A stretch of 64,000 nucleotides of DNA from assembly GCA_945910005.1 (NCBI GenBank), contig OX246743.1, forward strand, positions 10,832,587-10,896,586, in the 5' to 3' direction. Shown here one piece after another: positions 24,889 to 36,206 of this stretch. This DNA comes from Isoperla grammatica (taxonomy: Eukaryota; Arthropoda; Insecta; Plecoptera; Perlodidae). Position 1 is the stretch's first letter, and the number at the start of each line of letters is the position of its first letter. The notes beneath the pieces were generated by a model, which was given only the letters and a program-made list of their open reading frames with translations, made no database searches and had not been told where the DNA came from. The translations under genes were made by a program, and so were the position numbers.

Positions 24889-25140
24889 AATAGAATGTTT
24901 ATTATTTGTTCACTTTTTTACATTGGTATACATTCATTTTTAAGTTAGATCTATACATATCAGAATCATTTGAACAAATAATATACTGTGCCACGAAGAT
25001 AGCTCTTGAGTGTGGCACAGAGTTACATACTAAATATTTGTAAAACTAAATTATGCCTATTCTACGAGGTAAACTCTAGGTCATACTGATAATTATTATT
25101 ATTATATTATATTTATATAATTTATATAATTCTTTTGCTT
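24855..25140 (-). mobile_element. 3' end of a poly(A)-tailed retro-insertion
   Basis: A T26 run at 24855-24880 reads as poly(A) on the minus strand. Immediately upstream on that strand is ATAATAAACATTCTATT, placing an AATAAA signal about 20 bases before the tail, as in a genuine mRNA or LINE 3' end. The body extends rightwards to an uncertain limit and contains a CTGTGCCAC/GTGGCACAG hairpin. No open frame is visible, so it may be a 5'-truncated LINE or a processed transcript. Confidence 0.4.
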
Positions 25141-25441
25141 CACATAAACTACCGAGCAACATAGTTCTACAGTAATAGAGCTTCTGATTGGATGAGCCAA
25201 ACTCTAAGGCTAGAAGATAAATTGTTATCTTTTCTTAGCCCAATCGCTAGTCTTGTTATGCCCGGTATATTAAAATATAAGATTTGAGGCCGGTATCATG
25301 AACTTCGGGTAAATATTTGGTACCTAAGCTATATATACTAACTTGTTTTCACTATGAAAACCAGGCTTCTCATTGGTAGTTGCCATGTGATAACAGCTTA
25401 GTAGCATACTAAGTATTAAGCTCAAAGTATTAAGTATTAAC

Positions 25442-25581
25442 TCAATACTTTCATCAAACTTATTGAATTCAAGAACAAAAGCGAATCAAAAACAGTTTGG
25501 TAAAAAACTGCAGTAATATAGCTTCTATTAATTGATGCTTTTTTTTGTCTTTGAATTCAATAAGTTTGACGAAATTATTGA
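25442..25581. mobile_element. Foldback element, 140 bp
   Basis: The arm CAAACTTATTGAATTCAA is present on the left (from 25455) and inverted on the right (TTGAATTCAATAAGTTTG). Weaker pairing extends outward to TCAATA at both ends. The loop of about 50 bp is unique. No target duplication seen. Confidence 0.65.
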
Positions 25582-25632
25582 ACCGTGTAATGTGGGTTTA
25601 AAAAGACTTATCTTGGCATGTATTCAAGACAA

Positions 25633-25778
25633 CTTGATCTCCGCTTAGCGGAGGCTAGTCGAACTCCCAACTTGCGAGTTCGGCGAGCCTCCGCTAGTAG
25701 GAGATCAAGCGACTAGCGGAGGCTCGCGGAACTCGCAAGTTGGGAGTTCGACGAGCCTCCGCTAGGCAGAGATCAAGC
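25633..25778. repeat. Three-level nested palindrome
   Basis: The 146 bp are nearly self-complementary overall, with arms of about 65 bp. Each half is itself a foldback: CTTGATCTC at one edge pairs with GAGATCAAG, and AGCGGAGGCT pairs with AGCCTCCGCT. Within each half GAACTC and GAGTTC can form a still smaller hairpin. Differences between arms are few, which implies recent origin or active conversion. Confidence 0.85.
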
Positions 25779-27194
25779 GGACCTTGTCATTTTGTCACTG
25801 TCCAAGATAGGATTCTAAAAATTTACTCAGTTGTCTACATCGATGGCAAAAACGTTGTGACACAAAATTATTTTTTTCGTCGGCAACTTTCAATAATAAC
25901 TAATTTTTGGGAGTATTTATTTTTTCAGGTTGGCATTCTGTCCAATTACAATTTTTTGTGTGAAAGAGGATTGGGGGGAGGATTGGTGCAAAATTTGGTG
26001 TTTACATCTTTATTCGTTTGGGGCCCACAGACCGACAAGGAATTAGCCAGTAGTAGTAAGTAGTAAACTGAAGAATTTTCGAATTACGGCTTAATATCTT
26101 CCATACGCAACATCTGATCGGAATAAAATTTGAAATGGGTAGTCTCGTGGTAAAAGCCCACCGATTAATGAAAATTTGAGGTTTCCATCTTGTATGGTTT
26201 AGCGTCGGCAACATCGTGTTAACCGTTTAGCCGCTATGTGAACCCATCCTAGAAGAAATACTTCAAACGGCCTATATAAAAACACTCACACACAACCACG
26301 AGAGTAGCTAATTTAGTTTCAGCTCCCGTTACTAGATAGCGTTGCGTGACGTCTCCTTACAATATCAGCTGTTATTAGAACGTCCTCGGAATGTTTTGCA
26401 AAGTTGAAATGAATATGAATAAAGGAAAAGTCCATTTAATAACGGCTTTTTAGAAGTGTTCTCAAGTTTTTAATGTTCCAGTTTCGACGGCGAATAATAT
26501 GAATGTCGAAGGAAAGTTTGGTAGCGAGATATCGGGTTGAGATTGTCTAACGGAAGAAGACAACGGACCAGCGATTGTTATCGTACAGCGAATGTAGACA
26601 TTGGGACGACATCAATATTCTACTTTAATTTTAGACTTTTATGTTAGCTACGTTATATAAGGAGTATTTTATCTTATCTTATCTTATTTTAGACTTTGGG
26701 AATGAACTACCGGTGCGTTATAATGGGAGTAAATAACATAGTTCTGCAGCAGAAATACTAAAGATGCATTGGTCTCCACTATTTACTCTACTTATAGTAT
26801 GAGTATTAAGAATATTTATCAAAATTGTACAGGGATGTTATATATATCGAAATATGGGTGTAGGTAAATTTGTGACAAACATGTTAAAAAATAATATACA
26901 GATTTTTTATTTTAATTATGAAAACAAATAGCTCTCGTTGAGAAGTTTTGACGAAATAATACGAGAACCTGTTAAAAAATGTGTTTGCAACCATACGTAG
27001 ATATGACATTTATGCATGTACAAGTAGGTAAGAGATTATAGAATCCATAGACCTGTTTGAAATATATCTCCATTCTTTTCCATTTCTGCAGAACTTGTCC
27101 TAGCATCTCGTTAATGGTACATCTTGTATTAAATTAAAATTAACATATGTTACAAAATGGAAACCACAAATACAACACAGAATCCCAACAGTAT
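25779..27194. other. No recognisable gene
   Basis: A 107-codon plus frame (25740-26063) begins inside the nested palindrome and has no recognisable domain. A short TTATC repeat lies near 26670. Confidence 0.4.
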
Positions 27195-27300
27195 TCATAG
27201 GTTGCTCGTACGTCAAATCTTTGCGCGTGGCGGCCACATTTGTGATCAAACTTTGACGTTGCCATGGAGAAACAATTGAAGGCTGTTGTGGTAGAACACA
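27195..27300 (+). repeat. Dispersed repeat with GGCGGCCA and CCATGGAGAAAC motifs, copy 1
   Basis: It shares GCGCRTGGCGGCCA, a TTTG/CTTG spacer with GATSA, then CCATGGAGAAAYARTTGAAG with 63915-64000. Both are in plus orientation. Element class unknown. Confidence 0.5.
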
Positions 27301-27463
27301 TACATTCTTAGTTCTTTACAATTCAATCTGTTTTTTAGATAAAATTGGTATGTGAGGTAATTGTTTATTTGTTTATTACTTATGTTTACTTCTTAAATTC
27401 CAAGTGAGGCTTATTTGTTAAATTTGAATAGTATTCGCCAATGTGTCGCAATCATGGCCGCTG

Positions 27464-27471
27464 TGACGTCA
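27464..27471. promoter_or_regulatory. CRE palindrome overlapping CACGTG
   Basis: TGTGACGTCACGTG, preceded by ATGGCCGC. It is identical over 14 bases to the site at 4643. Confidence 0.35.
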
Positions 27472-28699
27472 CGTGGGAACTATGAATTCACTGATCCACT
27501 CTTCAGTGAATCCCCAGTCAATTATGAAGATCTACAGTAGTATAACAAAGATCTTCAAACAAGACCTCACTAGAAGTGTAACAAGTACCAATTTAATCTT
27601 AAATGAGAAAACGTGTTACGTCTTCTCATTTCACCACTCCACAATATAGAAACGCGTCGGACATGACAAAGAGATGCGGGATCATTGAGAGGAATGTTAT
27701 TGAAGTTGACCTTTGTCTGTTTAACAAGTTATGAGGGGATGTTGACAGAATAGTAGACGAGTCAAACCGCTTCCTGTTACCAGATTTATTCACTTCAGCT
27801 TGTTTGTCAATAGACCCCTCCATCCCCCCCCCCCCCCCCACCACACAAACACACACCCTCGCCATTCCATGACCTAATAAATTGAAAGGGGTCCGCGGAA
27901 TGTGTGTTGGGATGACAATTTTTCGGTTTGGATGTTTTTGTTATTCGTGAGTTCCAAACGGGGTGGGGCGAGGCGATCGAAGTCTTGTCGGGCATGATCG
28001 GCTACGTTCGGTGTTTGTCGCGAGGAGGCGTAGTGAGATCCATCATGGACGACGATATGGAGCAACAGGGCTGCACGGCAAGCTGGCCAGATGCCGAACA
28101 TCAGGTGAGATTGAAAACACGTTCGAGTCAAGGTCGTTCAAAGGGGGGTGGAAGTTTTACGCTCGACGGAAGACTTTTTTGAGGAAAACTGGAATCAACG
28201 GTTTTTTGCTGTGTGTCTTTTTGTTGTCGTCGCCATCCGAATGAATGATACAATGTAAATAAACCGTTTTTTTTTTTGGGGGGGGGGGGGGGGGTACCTT
28301 CAACGAAAATGTGTTTCTGAATATTATCGGCCCGCATTATCCCCTAAATAAATCTATCATCCTTTTTCTATTCCTGTTGTTATAGATAAAATTAATAACC
28401 CCTGCATGTATAAAGACATTTTATTAAAATAAATCAGAATTAAATAATGAATCTTCATTAGAGCTATTAGTATAAAAAACATAAATTTTAAATCAAATCC
28501 CGTCAGGTAATAGTTTTATCTTTGTTTAAAACCTTTTAATTTTTAATTTTTCAAACGTTGGCAGACACCGCATGATTTTCAGTCAATTAACGGTGGTTAA
28601 ACGAGACAATATCGAGCAATGGTTATTGTTACAGCAAACAATGTGAAATAACATGAGCGTCAGTTATAACTACGACGGTTATAAGCAGAAGCTACGCTT
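27472..28699. other. No supported gene; C16 and T11G17 runs
   Basis: C16 lies at 27824-27839, and a T11 run passes directly into G17 (28278-28294). Overlapping frames on both strands around 27874-28337 (up to 102 codons) share no family signature and partly read through the homopolymers. Confidence 0.4.
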
Positions 28700-28815
28700 A
28701 CATTTTTGTTATTATAATAGTTCACATGTTTCTGGGCCGCTGTGGACCCCGTCGTCAGGACAACTGACAACTGACGACAGGGCTTACAGCGGCCCAGAAA
28801 CATCAACATGTAAAG
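28700..28815. repeat. Inverted repeat with 17-bp perfect core arms
   Basis: TGTTTCTGGGCCGCTGT at 28727-28743 is perfectly inverted at 28786-28802. A second pair, GTCGTCAG/CTGACGAC, lies inside. The loop has a local duplication of ACAACTG. It may be a small foldback element. Confidence 0.65.
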
Positions 28816-31574
28816 TAAGTGTCTACGGTCAACGGAGTGGCCTAACAACCCAAAATGTTTTTAATTTTACTGAAATATTGTGTCGATACATTTCTGACAT
28901 TAGTAAAACTCGATCAGAGACCGTTCTAGTACTTTCTATTCCCGTAATTCGTCGCCCGTGATGCTCGAACCAGACTGATGCACTATGAATGCACAATTAC
29001 CTAAAGCGATTGTTTTGAACCTCTGATCAATAGCCTTCAGGAAGATTGCACGACGCGCAGATGTCACGTAGGCTGTTGTTTGCCCCAACCCCCGACCAAC
29101 CTAACCTACCCACTTGGCCGCTTCGTGTTACATGTTCAGAACAATAGGAGGAAAATGTCTCATTTTCCTTGAAGTCGGGGAAACGCGATTGACCCGGTTT
29201 TCCCGTAAATACGACGACGTAAACACAGTCTTTAAATTCGGATAGAATAGAACACGATAGAACGATGAGAGAAACAAAATGGGACACTCAAATAAAAACA
29301 AGGAGAACTTCCTAGAAAGTTTTTGAAAAGTTCTGTATATACCGTACCGTGGTTGTAATTCGTAATAATAGATCATTTTGTATTCTATCATAGAAAACTT
29401 TGTTCTATATTTTAATCGAACTTACAAAACAATTTGTTAACTGCTCAACAAGTTATACCGCTAGGTAATTTACACTACACGCGATGCGAAGTCGTGAAAG
29501 ATACACTGACATCTTACAAGTCAAGAATATTCTGTAGAAATAAGATGATTTCTGTTTGGGAGAGGAGGTGGGGGTGTAACTTCTTTTAAGCCGTTGCAAA
29601 GTGTTTCATTCGTATAGTCCACATTTCATTTTGCCAATAATCAAATCTATAATCTAATGAATAACACACACTAAAAAATATTTTTAAAAAACTTTAAACA
29701 TCACAACCATTATCAATTATTCCATATTATTAATTACTAGCCTTATCATTTTCGTACATTTATGTGGGGATGTATACGTGCTCAAATGCCCGTGTTTTGT
29801 GGTAAGCATATTCCTCAATGGTCAAGATACATTTAGGCATCTATAATGTCCATTGTGACGTCACGAGAGTGCTCCCTATATTCAGTAGAATGTTCTATAC
29901 CGAAACAGCATGAACATCGCTTGCCTGGTACAACGAATCTGTTGCTAGCACGTTATACTGTGAACTCGAGCGAGATCTTTACACCCGGCGCATACATTTC
30001 TCTGTCAAAACTACAACCGAGCTGTTCTATTTAGTACTGCGAGAATAATGAGCATAAGAAATGATTTGTGTAATGGTCTGAGATTTATGGCTGCTGCGCT
30101 GTTGTAAACTGAAGATATTGTAATTTGTTCCCGTCAGAGGGAATCAGAATCAAAGGGGATTATTTGTTCCATTGTGGTATTATTTGAAAACAAAGTTTTA
30201 ATATTACATCAAAAGAACTAAATAATGAATAGAAAATATTTAAACCATGTTGTTTTGATTAAAATTATGGATTTAGTAATAAATTGGTAGTCAAAATAAC
30301 AACGGAAATTATTATTATAATAACAAATACAATATATTCATTCCAATTGATTGTTCTTACGAATGTCACCTCTATTAGCCTCGACTGGTCTTATCACAGA
30401 AAAGAAGTCACGTGATTCTAGAAATAGTATTTATTGCAGTGTTGGTGGAGGGGCCGGGTTGAACAAGTTGGGGATAGTTGGCCTAAAACCATTTAAAAAT
30501 ACCGTAGGTACACGTTGTCATACGAATACGATAGATATTACTTAAAGTAATGATATTTCAGAATAAAGTGTTGAAAATGTAGCAAATCTGATTGTACGTA
30601 GATTTTATGGCAATTAACATTAGCTTAATACGTTTAAAATGTAGTGAATGCTCAAATGCAGTCCCAATAATTGTACCATGTTTTTATCATAACGAAAAAA
30701 ATGTGAATCTATAAAATTTATAAGCATAAATGTATCATTATTCATTAATTCATCATAATCCGACTTTATTTTGAACGGTTTGTGTTAATATTAATTGCCA
30801 TACGAAAATTTGCTTGGTGCCACTTAGAAAAGAACTAGCCAAATTTTACCGCTTTTTTTGTGAAGAATATTTACTTTTAGTAAATGTTTCTTATTTGTAG
30901 GTAAACATGTACAAAAACTATCAAATACATTTTTTTTTACGAGCAATAGGTTATCATCATGAGTGAAGTATGCTTTGAGTTTGAGTGTGATTTTAATCTT
31001 TAGTTAATTCTGTCTACTTAAAAATTCGTATATTTCCATTCACAATACACGTCAGAATGCTTTTGTCACACTTCACCGACGTCCAATTAAAACTAAACTT
31101 AATGTATAAGCTTCCGTCAGTCAAACTAAATATTTAAAAACCGAGTGAAAGATCCATGTTATTCATCGTTATAATGATGCTGCCCTAAAGTTGAAGCTGA
31201 AAATCTTTTACACAGTCCGTCAAGATTACTGAAAAATACATATACAACGCATTCTGATCCCCGATCGTCACATGAATAAATTACACTCAGCTTTCAAACA
31301 TTCATCATTCGTCCCAACTTAAGTGCAAACTTGTTTACTTTAAAGACATGAATCATGCGAAAAACAAATTTCAAAACATAACAGATCCTTGGCGATGACT
31401 AAAATAGCTCGAATTAAATAAGTTAGGAAGACAGACACAAACAAAAAAACAAGATAGGGAAAATCAAAGATCAATAAAGCTCCTGATGGAAGATCTTCGA
31501 ACATCCAAGTAAGAAATGGTGATTGGTTAAAAAAAAATGTGTAAAAAAGTGGTTAATTAAAACAAAAAGTGGTA
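28816..31574. other. No recognisable gene; one CRE palindrome
   Basis: Frames of 60-90 codons only. TGTGACGTCACGAG at 29855 is a near copy of the CRE/E-box 14-mer. The remainder is AT-rich. Confidence 0.4.
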
Positions 31575-31685
31575 AAAAGGTGAAAAACCGCCCCATAACA
31601 TCCACGCCAAAGCCAGGATTCAAATCTGGAACGGAGGGACCGCGGTTTACTACACCAACGCCTATCGCGAACACGGCGGAAGAGA
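31575..31685 (-). mobile_element. SINE family 1, partial copy
   Basis: On the minus strand it reads GTAAACCGCGGTCCCTCC, then a B-box-like GATTTGAATCCTGGC, then GGATGTTATGGGG. These blocks are in the same order as in the intact SINE at 39200-39395. The 3' tail is diverged or lost. Confidence 0.6.
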
Positions 31686-33483
31686 AACTTACTGTCCCAG
31701 AAAAGTTTCCCTTCAAAAAAAAAAAATACCCCAGATATCTGCTCGATATCTATACGAGGCCCCTGTTATTCCCATCACGTCGTTACTAGTGCGTGTAGTA
31801 GATTTTTATGCATGGGGTCTGTCTCTATAACGTGGCTCGGCTCGTGAGAAGCCATCACATCAGATCTCGGCCGTGTGGGAGATACCTTCTACCTGCTGTG
31901 CTGCGGCAGCGCCCGCGGACAACCGGCGAACCATTGAACGCGGTGAAGTAGGGACGTTTCCAAGAAGACGTACATAAAACAGCCGATAATAGGGTGGATG
32001 GGGTGTTTCTGTCGCTATCTCACTCGAACTACAACAACAATAACCATAAAAATAACAATAGTAGTAGTAACAATGACACGAACGGTAATAATGATTTTTT
32101 ATTTTATTCATTTTGTTTTTAAGATCATATTATTTAGGTACTAATTTTTTTCAATTTTGCACAATGTCATATTTTACATGTTGTCATTATATATATTTAC
32201 TTTTGTTTTGTTTAATTTTTGCTTGGGACTTACATACAAGATATGTATCAGAAAGTATTAGTGCACCTATACGATTCTTGGCAAATAAAAGAAACCAATA
32301 ATAATAATAAACATTATAATGAAAATAATAATAAAATAAGCTTGGAATATATTACTGGCTTCGGTAAACGCGCTTTAATTTTAGCACATCCTTGATTTAT
32401 GTCTAGAACACTTTTAAAGAGCGTGTTATCAATATTCCCTGGGAACTTATGTGCATGCAATTTATCAGTCATAGAATAGACAAAAAATTCATATTCTATG
32501 GAGGATTCTGCATGCATGCAATTTATCAATCATAGACATACTCTTTCATTAATCAAATTTTATTGTCAAGTGTATCGTTATATTTATTCTTCTCTTTGGT
32601 AAATCAGTTATATGACTCAATAGGATAGATATTAAATAAATGAAATTGTCGCAATCTTGGTGGTATGGAAAATAATGCATTGACTTGAGCAATAGACAAA
32701 TTGACTAAAACTTGGTACATTATGGAATATAGTGCATGCAGTTTAGCAATCAAAGACAGAATCGCTGAAGACTTTGTTATAGAGATATTCAAAATTAAAA
32801 ATGCTTGTGCAACCATTAAGCTATGCTAAGATAACCTTCTCAGAATTAAGAACACAAAGTATTTTCTTCGATGCAAATAAAGTCCGAGTACTTAATCAAG
32901 CAGCTGATGGCAAATTGTCTTCGTAAAGTTCATGAAAGTAAAGTAATTACCCCAATAGTATAATACTTCCACTCGATTTGTCGTAATTTATTCCAAGTAA
33001 ACCTTTTTCTAGCGAAAAAGTCCAAGTTCCGATCCCGGAAGTAGCTCAACGTTATAATGTAGTGAAACCAGGTCAGCTGGTATCCCGATCCTGAACCAGC
33101 TGATAAGAAACTGGGTTTAAACTGTCAATTACGCTTTTAACCACCATCGAGTGTAATAAACCTTCAGGATCTTGCAATATAATAATGAGTTTTTAATTAA
33201 GGTTGATATTAAAACTTTAGATACAATTACAGCTCAGTCAGGGTTTACAAATTGCTTTGTAAAATGTCAACTTCAAATTGGATTTTAAACTTCACTTAGA
33301 CAAACGTTTTTCTACCACGAAAATGTAACAATTCAACTGAACGGCGTTGGTGAAGTGAATTTCACAGTCTATTCATAATACTATGAACTAACTTTAAGTT
33401 CACTTGTATTAATTAATTTAATAAGATTAGATTATTTGTTGTCTAACGATGTACTTGACGACCAACTATGATCATATGACGTC
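31686..33483. other. No recognisable gene; weak degenerate repeats near 32450-32760
   Basis: TGCATGCARTTTAKCARTCA recurs at about 32451, 32513 and 32735, pointing to an old short tandem or dispersed repeat. Otherwise AT-rich with chance frames. Confidence 0.35.
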
Positions 33484-33510
33484 GGGGGGGGGGGGGGGGG
33501 GGGGGGGGGG
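33484..33510. repeat. G27 homopolymer
   Basis: Uninterrupted run of 27 G; assembly length may be unreliable. Confidence 0.9.
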
Positions 33511-33745
33511 TCTAGAGAAAATGGACAAGTAGGACGTAAAAGAAAATCGAGAGGGGAGGACGTGGACTGCCTTTCGTCTGGCTTCTCCACCTGACTTTCC
33601 CGACAAAGGTGCCGGTTGCCCTATAAATTGGTATAAGTTATTATGTGCTTGAAAGTTAGTGGGAGAGAATTGAAGCATACGCTTCCGCTGGCATAGCCCT
33701 CGGGATCAACAGAGTACGCAAACCTGCCCCACCACGATAAGGTAG
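33511..33745 (-). repeat. Composite dispersed repeat, copy 1
   Basis: It shares TGGACTGCCTTTC, CTGGYTTCTCC, GCATACGCTTCC, GGCATAGC, TCGGGATCAACA and CCACCACGATAAGGTAG with 58590-58826 and 61830-62055. The middle is interrupted by about 60 bp not seen in the others. Orientation is taken from the copy at 61744, where a SINE 3' tail marks the element end. Confidence 0.6.
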
Positions 33746-33977
33746 CAGGGTCAATTTAATAACGGAATAAAAGATAACTTGTTTCTTGGACTGAATATTT
33801 TTAGGAACGTTATCCACTATTTTTAACCACTTTTCTAATTTTGGTTACTAAAAAAGTATAATTTCTAGTTCAATTGTACTAGTTGTAATTTAAGGTTTGG
33901 TTGAAAGTAATGTGAGGTTAGGTTAGATAAAAAGCTACCCTTTAAAATAGAGGCTATAGTTCTCTTCCACCAACTCA

Positions 33978-34387
33978 CAGAGGCGCGTTCAGATTATTTG
34001 AGGCCCTAGACGCTGAGAAATTTGGGGCCCCTGCTATTCAAATTCAATTCTACACACACATTTTAACTGCGTTACCTCACAATCACTTCTTCACACACTT
34101 TGTATTGATTGGCAAAATGCTGTCAATTTGATTATTGAAGTTATAAGGTTTAAAGTTGAGTCTCTGACACTCATTTCACAGACAGCAGCTCAGTTTTGCA
34201 AACTCTTTACAGTGTTGATAACGAGCGTTTTCAACTAACAACTAACTGAGATAAGTAATCAATTATGTTGTCAGAAATCTTCGTTTCCTTACCAGTTTTT
34301 CTTGCGTTATTTCATTTATTTGGGGGCCCCCTAGGGCGAGGGGCCCTGGGCGCGCGCCTATTGCTCCTAGGCCTGAAATCGCCACTG
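33978..34387. mobile_element. hAT-like non-autonomous element with 8-bp target duplication
   Basis: The ends are CAGAGGCGCGTTCAG on the left and, inverted on the right, CAGTGGCGATTTCAG. A perfect 8-bp duplication CCAACTCA flanks it at 33970-33977 and 34388-34395. CAGNGGCG termini with 8-bp duplications are the hallmark of the hAT superfamily. The 410-bp body has GGGGCCCC-rich subterminal regions on both sides and no transposase. A 141-codon minus frame crossing the right end is not a gene. Confidence 0.85.
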
Positions 34388-34395
34388 CCAACTCA

Positions 34396-36081
34396 AGGAC
34401 ATAATGTACCAATGTATGGCCTGCAATCTCTCCTCCTCTCTTTCTCTCTCTCCTTCCATCTCTGTGGTGTTTATCGCTGTGATAATAACGTACGTAGGCT
34501 ATAATATGAGCAAACATGGTTAACCAGCTGCCGACGTACTTCTTGTCTCCAGTTGATCCACACCACACGGCTGCCAACTGTGCAGATGTGCGATAACACA
34601 CGAAACAGCCCTTTACTAATGACCTTGTACCGAGTAAGCTAAGCCAGCGTTGCTTGGCTAAGATCCAACGTGCGAGATTGCGGTCCAAGTATCTTAGAAG
34701 CTGTGATGAAGGGTTTGCCCGCCCGTTTCACAGGAAACTGAGATAAACTTGCATTAGAGATTCAAACATGGACGTCGTCTAGAACTTTCCTGCCATTTTG
34801 TTTCCATAGTCTTTTTTGACACATTTCCTGCAATCGACACTTTCTGAAGCCAATCCACCCGACATTTCCGACGTTCTCTTCTAAATGAATTGTGTTTTTA
34901 AAGCGAAAATCATGACTAATGTATTATAAAATAATCTTATCGGAACTAACAAACTTGATGTGTGTTATTCGGCAAAAAAAAATAACGGATTTGTTGGCAC
35001 AACCAATAATTTACTAACGAAAACACATTCTGATTACGAAACCAAATATTTACCCGTTGCTTTTTGTAGATATCACCCCATGGTTATGAAATTGGCAAAT
35101 AAGAGAGGAGGGGGGTTATGGGCTCGGAGATTCAAGATCTAAAATCAGTAAATCGAGGAGTTAAATAACCCCTTAAATAGCCAAAATAAGGTATTCACAA
35201 ATATATTTAAAAAACAAGATATGAACTAGTAAAATAGCCCTTTTAGCGCCTCAAAACATCCTCGTGATATGAAATTGTTTGAAAAGTTCTGTGTTTGCTT
35301 ATTTTCGGCAGTTGCAAATAGTTGCAACACTCTCATATTTACATAACAATTTAACATCATTAATATTTTCAAAAATAGAAAGATCTACAGGGCATGAAAC
35401 ATGTTTGGGATCCTTTAACGTAGTTGTTTAATCAAAACATACTATTTTTAACTCTAGAATATTACCAAAAATACGCCTTTTAGATCTAAAAAAAAAACGT
35501 ACCTAATAATACGAAGCTGAAAACATGTCAAATATCAAAGACAAAAAGAACATTAGTGTATATACATTTTTTAAATTATGTATCTCAAATTGTATTAGGT
35601 TGAGTTCACAATCAAATCTGGAGCTCTTACAATAATGCACTTAGTTTCCTAACCTTGTTGGCACTAGAATCAGCGTGTTACCAGGCTATAGCTGCTCTCA
35701 TACTGAAACCAATGTGAACGCTAGAACCATCAAGGGAACCAGCAGCCTTGTTCACTGCAGAAGTCTCTCTCGGAAATGCAATTAATAAAACGTGTTGGTT
35801 GCACAAAGCCTGGCAGATACACCGGGTGACATACTTACCGTTGCAGTGTGCCATTTCATGCGCTCTAGATATGAACCTGTGATTCAATTTCATGTTAATT
35901 ATTAGTATTATGGGCAATATAGGTTCGTAGTTTTTAATATAAAAGCTCGTTCGCTTTTTAAATATACATGAAAATATAGAATTTTGCAATTTTTATTACG
36001 GACCAAGAATTAAGCATACCTGGAAGTGGGTTGAGTGAAACAAATAGAGAATATATCAAATATACTCGCCGCACAAGATCT
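34396..36081. other. No supported gene
   Basis: A 103-codon minus frame (35678-35989) contains HEMAH, and the minus strand has a donor-like GGTAAGTAT nearby (about 35840). This is too little to call an exon. Confidence 0.35.
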
Positions 36082-36206
36082 TCGGTAATGCTTCCGTCAC
36101 GGGTGGGTGAGCGGCAGCCAACCAGCGGCCGTGGCTAATTCAGATACCTGCTCGGGTTGGCCGAGACCGTAAACACGTCATTGATTGATGACGAAAGCAT
36201 TACCGA
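36082..36206. mobile_element. Foldback MITE-like element related to 6986-7099
   Basis: The ends are CGGTAATGCTTCCGTCA and the inverse TGACGAAAGCATTACCG. Inner pairs include CAGCCAACC/GGTTGGCCG. Termini resemble those at 6986 (ATGCTTTCGTCA), suggesting one family. Confidence 0.6.

Noticed and set aside
25293..25440. Second Harbinger-like MITE beginning GGCCGGTATCATGAAC
   Set aside because: No matching inverted right end or target duplication could be found.
34263..34688. 141-residue minus-strand frame
   Set aside because: It crosses the boundary of the hAT-like element and its target duplication and shows no domain.
35678..35989. 103-residue minus frame with HEMAH (HExxH-like) and a donor-like GGTAAGTAT
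   Set aside because: A five-residue motif without a metalloprotease context, and one donor-like site, are not enough for an exon.
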